Assembly: GCA_038206985.1 (NCBI GenBank)
Contig: JBBRAH010000015.1
Coordinates: forward strand, 1-64,000
DNA: 64,000 nucleotides
DNA from: CAXMST01 sp038206985
GTDB lineage: Bacteria > Actinomycetota > Thermoleophilia > Solirubrobacterales > 70-9
Direction of reading: 5' to 3'
Each line of letters begins with the position of its first letter. Position 1 is the first letter of the stretch. Position numbers and translations under genes: made by a program. This document shows positions 49,513-56,728 of this stretch, piece after piece. The notes beneath the pieces are model-generated. The model ran no database searches, was not told the DNA's origin, and saw nothing but the letters and a program-made list of their open reading frames with translations.

Positions 49513-50484
49513 TCAGGCGAGCTTCGTTTCGAGGGACGCCATCGCCGAATCCCAGGCCTCGCCGAGCTCGCCGAGCAGCGGCAGCGGATCGAAGGGCTTA
49601 CGCCTGGCAAGCTTCAGCGACAGCACCATGGACCCGGCGACGATCCGCCCCAGCGCCTCGGCCGCCTCTGCGCCTTCGTCCTGGAGTAGCCATTGCACAT
49701 GGGACGCCGTGATTTCGAAGGCCGAGCCGAACATGCGAGCGGTCGCGAAGGCGAAGTCGTGGTAGGTCGCGGCGTCGCCCTCGAGCAGGCTCGGCAGCAC
49801 AACTGTCAGCCGGTCTCCGAAGCGGTTGAAGGGGTTGGTCTCCGGGCGCTTGGCGAGATGCCCGCGCAGCAGTTCCAGAGCCTGCGCTCTCAGTGGCTCC
49901 CCGCTCAACCGCCCCCCGCGGTCGAAGCGGACCAGCTCGGTATAGGGAGGGAGAACGTCCGCGGAGAACGGGCGACCCTGCCTGAAGACCCCGCGGTAGT
50001 CCTCGCCCTCGAGCTCGTGCAGGCTGCGGTTGTGGAAGTAGCGGAAACGCTCGGCGTGTGGGTCGATTGCTTCGGCGACGACCGAGGTCTTGACGTGCTC
50101 GCGTCGATAGGAGGTGGCTGACGTGTCGGGCAGGTACCAGGAGTCCAGCTCCACGATCAGGGTCCGACCGGCAGCGATCTGCTCATATATCTGCAGAGGT
50201 AGGGGGCGATAGGGCTGCATCTCATGCACGTCCACGCCGAACAGGGCTTCGAGGTCCTCGGGGGGCGGCTTGAAGAACGTCCATTGGTCCCCCTCGAAGT
50301 CCATTCGCACGGTGAAGCCGGTCGCCGCCAGCGGCTCGTCGCCGCGGGCATGAAGCAGTTCGATCAGGATGTCTGCGTAGCAGTTGGTCTCGGTGTAGGT
50401 GCGGCCCTCGGCGAGATGGATGGGATGGGGTTGGTAGGCGGCCGGTTCGAGGCCGAACAAACTGACCATGTCCTGTCCGTTCAC
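49513..50484 (-). CDS. DUF1839 family protein
   Basis: 323 residues from GTG 50484, overlapping the ligase stop (GTGA). Conserved-looking segments are HPIHLAEGRTYTETNCYADILIELLHA, LIVELDSWYLPDTSATSYRREHVKTSVV, HNRSLHELEGEDYRGVF and ASHVQWLLQDEGAEAAEALGRI. The ENxYxDIxIExLH pattern is the mark of DUF1839, which typically accompanies amino acid:[carrier protein] ligases. Its function is unknown; a transferase that takes the aminoacyl group from the carrier protein is possible. ATG 50469 is an alternative start. Confidence 0.8.
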   Translation of the reverse strand: MNGQDMVSLFGLEPAAYQPHPIHLAEGRTYTETNCYADILIELLHARGDEPLAATGFTVRMDFEGDQWTFFKPPPEDLEALFGVDVHEMQPYRPLPLQIYEQIAAGRTLIVELDSWYLPDTSATSYRREHVKTSVVAEAIDPHAERFRYFHNRSLHELEGEDYRGVFRQGRPFSADVLPPYTELVRFDRGGRLSGEPLRAQALELLRGHLAKRPETNPFNRFGDRLTVVLPSLLEGDAATYHDFAFATARMFGSAFEITASHVQWLLQDEGAEAAEALGRIVAGSMVLSLKLARRKPFDPLPLLGELGEAWDSAMASLETKLA

Positions 50485-51416
50485 CGCGCGCCGCTCAGTG
50501 CCTGGCCGATCTGCTCGGGCCAGACATCCGGGTCCAAGCCGTGGGTTCGGATCAGCGCCAGGGCAATGCGCTCGAGGCCGAACCCAAGGCAAGCAGTGTG
50601 GGCGGGCGAACCGTCGGCGAGCTCGATCCCGAACGCGGTCCCGAAGTGGGTCTGGTGGTAGTTGAACGATGCCAATGCCGTCGGCTCCGCCCCACCAAGG
50701 TCGCAGACGACCTCGAACTTGAGCTCCTGCTGCCGCTGGCTGGCGGCCATCATCCTGCCGCTGCGGCCGTAGAAGGGGTCTGTCGCCACCTGCAGCTCTA
50801 CCTCGATCCCGACCGAGTCCAGCAGCTCCACGGCCCGTTCTCGCCACTGCTCACGCCAGCTGTGCACAGTCTCGGCCGCACCGATCCGGACCAGCTCCCG
50901 TTGGCGGAACATCTGCATCCGGGCTGGATCGCTGGAGGGCTCGTTGCGGTAGACGTAGGCGGCACCGACGTCGATCAGCGCACCCTCGTCATCGAGGGGA
51001 GGGCGGGCTGCAACGGCCGGGTATACGGGGTAGCAGGCGGCCGGTGTCAGTACCAGATCCCCCATCACCTGAAAGCGGCTCCAGTCCTGGTGACCGGAGG
51101 CGAGCTCCTGCTGAAGAGTGGCGTCGGAATCATCGCCCTCGAAGCCCCAGATCGTTCCCGCCAGATGCGGAAACGAGCCCAGGTAGTCGGCGTCCTCGAG
51201 TTGGCGCCGCGGGAGAAGCGGTGGGAATCGCAGCGACTCCGCGCCCTCGGCAGCGGCAATCGCGGTGATCAGCCCGGCGAAGCGTTCGGTGATCAGCTCG
51301 AAGGTGCTGCTGCGCCCATAGACGCCCGGAACCCCGCTGTCGATCAAGACCCCCGCCTCCAGGAGCTTGGCGAGGAACGCCTCCTGCTCGGAGGTTCCGG
51401 CGCGAAAGTCCGCCAT
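50481..51416 (-). CDS. Amino acid:[carrier protein] ligase (SerRS-like)
   Basis: 311 residues, a truncated class II synthetase without the tRNA-binding arm of SerRS. Motif 2 is VYRNEPSSDPARMQMFRQRELVRIG (about 155-179) and motif 3 is GFGLERIALAL (278-288). Candidate zinc ligands are C128 (TPAACYP), E174 (RQREL) and C276 (HTACLG), matching the zinc triad of the characterised Bradyrhizobium Bll0957-type enzymes, which charge glycine or alanine onto a carrier protein. A perfect ribosome site AAGGAGG precedes the ATG. Which amino acid is used here is unknown. Confidence 0.88.
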   Translation of the reverse strand: MADFRAGTSEQEAFLAKLLEAGVLIDSGVPGVYGRSSTFELITERFAGLITAIAAAEGAESLRFPPLLPRRQLEDADYLGSFPHLAGTIWGFEGDDSDATLQQELASGHQDWSRFQVMGDLVLTPAACYPVYPAVAARPPLDDEGALIDVGAAYVYRNEPSSDPARMQMFRQRELVRIGAAETVHSWREQWRERAVELLDSVGIEVELQVATDPFYGRSGRMMAASQRQQELKFEVVCDLGGAEPTALASFNYHQTHFGTAFGIELADGSPAHTACLGFGLERIALALIRTHGLDPDVWPEQIGQALSGAR

Positions 51417-52588
51417 CAGACCTCCTTGGCGATCAGCAGCAGGCTCGCGTTGGTCTTGTGGATCCGCTCGTTGGCCACCATCAGACAGGCCGACATGGTG
51501 TCGCGCAGGTGACGCCCGACACTGAACGGAGTGTCGTTCTTGAAGCCCATGATCCCGGTCACGCCGAGCGCCCCCTGGCAGACCCTGGGCGCCTGTTCGG
51601 AGGCGGCGATCTTGAGATTGTTGAAGCGCAGCACGCTGCCCATGGTCGAGAGCGCCTCGCGGTCAGTCTCGGAGGCTTCGCAGAACTCCCGCAGTGCCAG
51701 CCCGACCTCCGCGCGAAGCGGGGTGAGTTCGCTCATCAACTGGGAGAGGCTGATCGCGCTCGGCGGGGGCTCACCGGGCTTGCGGCGGGCTGCCTCGCGG
51801 ACGAAGGCCCGAGCCCGGTCGAAGGCGTCGGTGGCGATCCCGAGCCAAAGATGCGACCAGAGGATGTGGGAGACCGGGACCATGGATTCGGAGGCGACGC
51901 GTGAAAACTGGGTGCCGACGACCTGCTCGGGGTTGAAGCGCGCCTTGACAACGAAGCCGGGCGAGCAGGTGCCCCTCATGCCCAGAGGATCCCAATCCCC
52001 GGTCGGCTCCAGCGTGGTCTGATGCTTGTGATGAAGCGCCGCTACCTGATCGCCGGGATCGGCGTCGGGGTCGCGCCGGAGTGTGGTGAGCAGATCGTCG
52101 GCATGGGCTCCGTAGCTGACCGTGGGGGCCTGCTTTTCGAAGCTGACGCTCCCGTCGGCCTCCGGGGTGACGGCCGCGACGGAGCGCCCCATGTCGCCAC
52201 CGGTACCGATCTCCGAGGTGACCGAGGCGATCAGACGCTGCTCGGCGACCAGATCCCCGAGGTAGGAGTCGATCCAGGCGGAAGCGTCGCGGTGGCGGAC
52301 CAGCGTGACCGCTTGGATCTGGTGCATGGCAAAGACCATCGCGCTGGCGCCGCATCGTCTGCCGAGCTCAAAGCAGGCCCTCGCGAGCGCCTCGAAGGAG
52401 ACTCCCGCTCCGCCCAGTTCGGCCGGGACGTAGGCCGACAGCGCACCGAGCTCGCGGAGCGCGTCGACCGTCTCGATGGGAAACCGGGCTTCGCGGTCCA
52501 CCTCGGCCGCGTTGGGCGCAGCGTGCTCCTCGGCAACCGAGACAATCGAGGCGATGAATGAAGCATCGCGATCGTTGTTCGGGCTCAT
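51416..52588 (-). CDS. Acyl-CoA dehydrogenase family protein
   Basis: 390 residues. It follows the family plan: N-terminal helices (DALRELGALSAYVPAELGGAGVSFEALARACFELGRRCGASAMVFAMHQ), a middle sheet (VTSEIGTGGDMGRS) and a C-terminal helical domain with QAPRVCQGALGVTG and GRHLRDTMSACLMVANERI. The catalytic glutamate of typical dehydrogenases is not obvious near GRHLRD. It overlaps the carrier-protein gene by 4 bases. It may oxidise the aminoacyl group on the carrier protein. Confidence 0.83.
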   Translation of the reverse strand: MSPNNDRDASFIASIVSVAEEHAAPNAAEVDREARFPIETVDALRELGALSAYVPAELGGAGVSFEALARACFELGRRCGASAMVFAMHQIQAVTLVRHRDASAWIDSYLGDLVAEQRLIASVTSEIGTGGDMGRSVAAVTPEADGSVSFEKQAPTVSYGAHADDLLTTLRRDPDADPGDQVAALHHKHQTTLEPTGDWDPLGMRGTCSPGFVVKARFNPEQVVGTQFSRVASESMVPVSHILWSHLWLGIATDAFDRARAFVREAARRKPGEPPPSAISLSQLMSELTPLRAEVGLALREFCEASETDREALSTMGSVLRFNNLKIAASEQAPRVCQGALGVTGIMGFKNDTPFSVGRHLRDTMSACLMVANERIHKTNASLLLIAKEV

Positions 52589-52833
52589 GCGGCCACCTCT
52601 CCGCGGATCTCCTCCAGCGCGGCGCAGATCGAGGTTATGCTCTCGAAGACATCGCGGCGCAGCATCCGATCGGGAAACTCTACGTCGAATTCGTCCTCGA
52701 GACCGAGCATCACGTTGACGCTGGCGTGCGATGTCATGCCGGCGTCGTAGAGACTCTCGCTCTCCCCGATCCCAGCGGCTTCGACTGTCAGGCGGGCCTG
52801 GTCAGCGAGCACCTGACGGATCTGCTCGATCAT
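52585..52833 (-). CDS. Dedicated carrier protein for aminoacyl groups
   Basis: 82 residues. A small acidic carrier fold with ESLYDAGMTSHASVNVMLGLEDEFDVEFPDRMLRRDVFESI. The phosphopantetheine serine is S35 in the motif GMTSHASV, where ordinary ACPs have DSL. The same TSxAS pattern occurs in carrier proteins charged by SerRS-like ligases. Its stop overlaps the dehydrogenase start, and it begins 1 bp after the holo-ACP synthase stop. The housekeeping AcpP is a different gene at 2605. Confidence 0.85.
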   Translation of the reverse strand: MIEQIRQVLADQARLTVEAAGIGESESLYDAGMTSHASVNVMLGLEDEFDVEFPDRMLRRDVFESITSICAALEEIRGEVAA

Positions 52834-53223
52834 CTAACGCTCCACGATCTCGTCTGTGGCTATGACGAGGGCGGCAGCGAAGCCGGCCTCGCGGGTTGCG
52901 CTGGCTGCCAGAGCGCCGATGCCCGCGTCGGCCGCGAGTTCCGCCGCGCGGCCACTCAGCTCGATCCGAAGCGCGCCGTACGACTCGCGGCGGACCTCAA
53001 TCGACCTCCAGGGCACCGCGTCCTCCTCGCTCGGCCTGAGCACCTTCATCGTCGCCTCCTTGACCGCGAACGTGGTCGCGAGACGCTCGGTGTCGGGCTC
53101 CGAGGCAACCCGCCGGTCCTCGAGCTCTGCCGGCGTGTAGACACGCTGCAAGTAGTGATCTCCATGCTCTTGAACGGACCCTTCTATCGAGGCGACCGAT
53201 ACGAGGTCAATTCCAACCCTCAT
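52834..53223 (-). CDS. Holo-ACP synthase (AcpS-type phosphopantetheinyl transferase)
   Basis: 129 residues. The conserved start is RVGIDLVSVASIEGS and the second motif is LATTFAVKEATMKVL. These are the metal and CoA binding segments of AcpS. It is first in the operon and presumably activates the carrier protein encoded next to it. Whether it also serves the fatty acid ACP is unknown, since no other AcpS is seen here. The promoter region is the 163-bp gap shared with divergent thrS. Confidence 0.88.
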   Translation of the reverse strand: MRVGIDLVSVASIEGSVQEHGDHYLQRVYTPAELEDRRVASEPDTERLATTFAVKEATMKVLRPSEEDAVPWRSIEVRRESYGALRIELSGRAAELAADAGIGALAASATREAGFAAALVIATDEIVER

Positions 53224-53386
53224 TTTCGGGATACCCGCTTTCGTCGGTGGCCTTCCGACTCACTAGCCGGATAGCGCGCCGGATCGTAGCGTCACCGTCG
53301 GGGCCTCGGCGGCGACCGCGGGCAGGTTGCAAGTGACGGATCGCCCGGGGGCGGCACTCGCGGAGAGCCCACTAGGATCAGCGGCC

Positions 53387-55318
53387 GTGTCCGCGATCTT
53401 CGTGAAGCTGCCTGACGGGACCTCGCTCGAGCTCGAGCGAGGCTCCGTCGGCGCCGATGCCGCCGCCGCTATCGGTCCGGGATTGGCGAAGGCGGCGCTC
53501 GCCGTAAAGGTCGACGGCGAGGTCGCCGACCTCGCCTTCGAGTTGCCCGACGGGTCGGAGCTCGAGATCATCACCGCGAAGAGCCCCGAGGCCCTTGATC
53601 TGATTCGCCACGACGCGGCTCACGTGATGGCCACCGCGGTGAGCGAGCTCTGGCCCGGAACCAAGGTCTCCATCGGGCCGCCGATCGCCAACGGCTTCTA
53701 CTACGACTTCCAGTTCCCCGAGGGCGTCAAGGTCACCGAGGACGACTTCGGTGCGATCGAGGCGAAGATGGCCGAGCACATCGAGGTGGCCGAGGAGTTC
53801 GAGCGCAGCGACATCCCCGTGGCCGAAGCCCTCGAGCGCTTCCGGGCTGAAGAGCAGCCTTTCAAGGTCGAGTTGATCGAGGACCTGGTGCGCGATCAGG
53901 GCGTCGAGACCGTTTCGCTGTACCGCAACGGCCCCTTCACCGACCTCTGCCGGGGCCCGCATGCTCCGAGCACGGATCGGATCAAAGCGGTCAAGTTGAA
54001 CTCGGTTGCCGGGGCCTACTGGCGGGGTGACGAGACCCGCGAGATGCTCACCCGGATCTACGGCACCGCGTTCTTCAGCAAGAAGGATCTCGTCGCCCAC
54101 GAGGAGGCGATCGAGGCGGCTCGCGCCAACGATCATCGCAAGCTCGGGCCTGAGCTCGGCCTGTTCGCGCTGAGGGAAGAGGCCCCCGGAATGCCCTTCT
54201 GGCTGCCGCAGGGAACGGTGTTGCTCGACCTGATCGAGGCCGAGGTCAGGGCGCAGCTCGACAAGCGGGGATACGTGCGGATCGAGACCCCGCAGATCCT
54301 CGATGAGCAGCTCTGGCACCGCAGCGGCCACTACGAGAACTACCGCGAGAACATGTTCTTCGCCGAGCCCTCCGAGCGCGATCGCGACGAACACGCGCGC
54401 CGCTTCGCCGTGCGGCCGATGAACTGTCCGGGCGCCTGCCTCGTTTTCGACGTCGAGCGTCACTCCTACCGCGAGCTGCCTCTGCGTCTCGCCGAGTTCG
54501 GGCGCGTTTCCCGCTACGAGCGGGAGGGCGTGTTGCACGGCTTGCTCCGGGTCCGCGCCTTCACCCAGGACGATGCCCACGTCTACTGCACGCCCGAGCA
54601 GGCGCCGGACGAGGTGATCGACATCGTTGAGGCGATCGACGAGCTCTACGAGCGGTTCGGCTTCGAGCATGTCGATGTGGAGCTCTCCACCCGGCCGGAG
54701 AAGTCGATCGGCAGCGATGAGGAGTGGGAGCAGGCCGAGCAGATGTTGCGGGGGGCGCTCGAGAAGATCGGGAGGGAGTACCGCGTCAACCCCGGCGACG
54801 GCGCCTTCTACGGGCCGAAGATCGACTTCCACGTGACTGATGCCCTGGGCCGCTCCTGGCAGCTGGGTACCTGCCAGATCGACTTCTTCATGCCGGAGCG
54901 TTTCGAGCTCACCTACCAGGGCGCCGACAACGCCGAGCACCGTCCGCTGATGATCCATCGCGCGCTGCTCGGCTCGATGGAGCGCTTCGCCGGAATCCTG
55001 ATCGAGCATCACGGCGGCCGCTTTCCCGACTGGCTGGCGCCGACTCAGGCCGTGGTGCTGCCCGTCTCCGACCGCCACCTCGATGCAGCCGAGCAGGTCG
55101 CGGCCGAACTGAAGGCGCTCGGCGTGCGCAGCAGGGTGGATGGCCGGACCGAATCGGTGGGCAAGAAGATCCGCGACGCCGAGCTCTCCAAGGCGCCCTA
55201 CATGCTCGTCCTCGGCGACCGCGAGGCGGAATCGGGCGAGCCCTCGGTGCGCTCCCACGACGACGGTGAGCTCGGCGCGATGGCGCCGGCGGCCCTGGCG
55301 TCTCGACTGAATGGCTGA
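53387..55318 (+). CDS. thrS: Threonyl-tRNA synthetase
   Basis: 643 residues from GTG 53387. A TGS domain (1-60) and editing domain with HDAAHVMATAVSELWPGTKVSIGPPIANGFYYDF precede the class II core: MNCPGACLVF, GRVSRYEREGVLHGLLRVRAFTQDDAHVYC (motif 2), GDGAFYGPKIDFHV and RPLMIHRALLGSMERF (motif 3), then the anticodon domain. Zinc ligands (C in MNCPG and two His) look normal. TAGGAT lies 8 nt upstream. Its leader has no convincing T-box. Confidence 0.95.
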   Translation: MSAIFVKLPDGTSLELERGSVGADAAAAIGPGLAKAALAVKVDGEVADLAFELPDGSELEIITAKSPEALDLIRHDAAHVMATAVSELWPGTKVSIGPPIANGFYYDFQFPEGVKVTEDDFGAIEAKMAEHIEVAEEFERSDIPVAEALERFRAEEQPFKVELIEDLVRDQGVETVSLYRNGPFTDLCRGPHAPSTDRIKAVKLNSVAGAYWRGDETREMLTRIYGTAFFSKKDLVAHEEAIEAARANDHRKLGPELGLFALREEAPGMPFWLPQGTVLLDLIEAEVRAQLDKRGYVRIETPQILDEQLWHRSGHYENYRENMFFAEPSERDRDEHARRFAVRPMNCPGACLVFDVERHSYRELPLRLAEFGRVSRYEREGVLHGLLRVRAFTQDDAHVYCTPEQAPDEVIDIVEAIDELYERFGFEHVDVELSTRPEKSIGSDEEWEQAEQMLRGALEKIGREYRVNPGDGAFYGPKIDFHVTDALGRSWQLGTCQIDFFMPERFELTYQGADNAEHRPLMIHRALLGSMERFAGILIEHHGGRFPDWLAPTQAVVLPVSDRHLDAAEQVAAELKALGVRSRVDGRTESVGKKIRDAELSKAPYMLVLGDREAESGEPSVRSHDDGELGAMAPAALASRLNG

Positions 55319-55331
55319 CCGTGCGTATACT
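55303..55331 (+). promoter_or_regulatory. Promoter of infC-rpmI-rplT
   Basis: TCGACT (55303-55308), a 17-bp spacer and TATACT (55326-55331), overlapping the end of thrS. Transcription would start near 55338, giving a leader of about 117 nt. Confidence 0.5.
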
Positions 55332-55349
55332 GCGGGCCAATGCAAGGCA

Positions 55350-55385
55350 ACGACACCCCGTCGCGCACTTGAGCGCCCGTGTCGT
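55350..55385 (+). promoter_or_regulatory. Stem-loop in the infC leader
   Basis: ACGACAC (55350-55356) pairs with GTGTCGT (55379-55385) around an inner GCGC/GCGC pair (55363-55366/55373-55376). An L20- or IF3-binding leader is possible, as in other infC operons, but no T-rich terminator follows. Confidence 0.4.
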
Positions 55386-55454
55386 CCCCTGTGCTGATCT
55401 GGATGCACTCCCTCTCTCCGCAGCTGATTTGAAGCTCCGCGTCTCCCTCCACTA

Positions 55455-56015
55455 GTGCCGGTTCCGCGACGTTTCGACCGGCGTCCCCCTGACCGGGACC
55501 CGACGAGGACCAACGAACGGATTCGCGTTCGTGAGGTTCGCCTGATCGACGCCGACGGCGAGCAGGTCGGGGTGGTCGCGACTGATGAGGCGCGCAAGCG
55601 CGCCTCAGAGGCCGACCTCGATCTCGTCGAGGTCGCGCCCGATTCGCGCCCGCCCGTCTGCAAGATCCTCGACTACTCAAAGTACAAGTACGAGCAGGAG
55701 CAGAAGGCCAAGCAGGCCCGCAAGCACCAGCAGCAGGTCAACGTGCGCGAGATCAAGCTGCGCCCCAAGATCGCCGACCACGATTACGAGACCAAGAAGG
55801 GTCACGTCGCCCGCTTCCTCAACAAGAAGGACAAGGTCAAGGTGACGATCATGTTCCGCGGCCGCGAGCAGGCCCATCCCGAGCGCGGCAGGATGCTCCT
55901 CGACCGGCTCTTCGAGGACCTCGAGGAGATCGCGATCGTCGAGCAGGCGCCGCAGCGTGAGGGCCGCAACATGCACATGGTGCTGGCGCCCTCCAAGGAA
56001 GCCGGCAAGGCCTGA
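55455..56015 (+). CDS. infC: Translation initiation factor IF-3
   Basis: 186 residues from GTG 55455. N-terminal domain TNERIRVREVRLIDADGEQVGVV, linker KYKYEQEQKAKQARKHQQQVNVREIKLRPKI and C-terminal domain with KVTIMFRGREQAHPERG. IF-3 binds 30S subunits and controls start-codon selection. It heads infC-rpmI-rplT. The start is GTG rather than the AUU of enteric infC. Confidence 0.95.
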   Translation: MPVPRRFDRRPPDRDPTRTNERIRVREVRLIDADGEQVGVVATDEARKRASEADLDLVEVAPDSRPPVCKILDYSKYKYEQEQKAKQARKHQQQVNVREIKLRPKIADHDYETKKGHVARFLNKKDKVKVTIMFRGREQAHPERGRMLLDRLFEDLEEIAIVEQAPQREGRNMHMVLAPSKEAGKA

Positions 56016-56078
56016 TTCGTCCGCGGCTGGTGCCTCCGGCAGCGCCGGGCGGCCGGCTTTGCTTCAATACCGCGTTCG

Positions 56079-56285
56079 ATGCCGAAGATGAAGTCTCATT
56101 CCGGCGCGAAGAAGCGCTTCAAGAAGACGGCCACGGGCAAGCTCCGGGGCCATCGCTCGTTCTCGAGCCACATTCTCGAGAAGAAGTCGCCCAAGCGCAA
56201 GCGCCAGATGCGCAACCCCTCGGTGATCGCCAAGGCTGATTCGGAGCGGGTCAACCACCTGCTTGCCGGCAGGAAGGGGCGCTAG
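56079..56285 (+). CDS. rpmI: 50S ribosomal protein L35
   Basis: 68 residues, very basic, starting MPKMKSHSGAKKRFKKTATGKLRGHRSF and ending LLAGRKGR, as expected for L35. It lies between infC and rplT; rplT starts 3 bp after its stop. Confidence 0.96.
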   Translation: MPKMKSHSGAKKRFKKTATGKLRGHRSFSSHILEKKSPKRKRQMRNPSVIAKADSERVNHLLAGRKGR

Positions 56286-56288
56286 CCG

Positions 56289-56645
56289 ATGCCCCGCGCA
56301 ACCAACGCCGTCGCTCGCAAGCGGCGGCGCAAGAAGACTCTGGATCAGGCCAAGGGCTACTACGGTCGCAAGCACTCCAGCTATCGCTTCGCCAACGAGC
56401 AGGTCATGCGCTCGGGCAACTACGCCTACCGCGACCGCCGCAACCGCAAGCGCGAGTTCCGCCGCCTGTGGATCACGCGGATCAACGCCGCCGCGCGTCA
56501 GAACGAGATGAGCTACTCCGAGTTTATGCACGGCCTCAACCAGGCGGGCATCGAGGTCAATCGCAAGATGTTGGCCGATCTCGCCGTGCACGATCCCGAG
56601 GCTTTCCGCCGATTTGCTGACCTGGCCCGGGAGGCCGTGGCGTAG
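56289..56645 (+). CDS. rplT: 50S ribosomal protein L20
   Basis: 118 residues starting MPRATNAVARKRRRKKTLDQAKGYYGRKHSSYR, with RRLWITRINAAARQNEMSYSEFMHGLNQAGIEVNRKMLADLA. Length is standard. An intrinsic terminator follows at 56671. Confidence 0.96.
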   Translation: MPRATNAVARKRRRKKTLDQAKGYYGRKHSSYRFANEQVMRSGNYAYRDRRNRKREFRRLWITRINAAARQNEMSYSEFMHGLNQAGIEVNRKMLADLAVHDPEAFRRFADLAREAVA

Positions 56646-56670
56646 CCACGGACGCATAGCAACCTCTCCC

Positions 56671-56700
56671 GGGCGGACCGCACAGCGGCCGCCCTTTTTT
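56671..56700 (+). terminator. Intrinsic terminator of infC-rpmI-rplT
   Basis: GGGCGG (56671-56676) pairs with CCGCCC (56689-56694), with an inner CCGC/GCGG stem, then T6 at 56695-56700. Confidence 0.85.
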
Positions 56701-56728
56701 GTTCCCTGACACAGTGAGATCAACCCAG

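Noticed and set aside
53264..53386. T-box riboswitch upstream of thrS
   Set aside because: A GGCGGCGACCGCG stretch recalls the T-box GGUGGNACCGCG, but it has an extra base, there is no room for a specifier stem, and TAGGAT lies 8 nt before the start.
53378..55663. 761-residue frame antisense to thrS
   Set aside because: Composition-driven shadow without any recognisable motif; thrS is certain on the plus strand.
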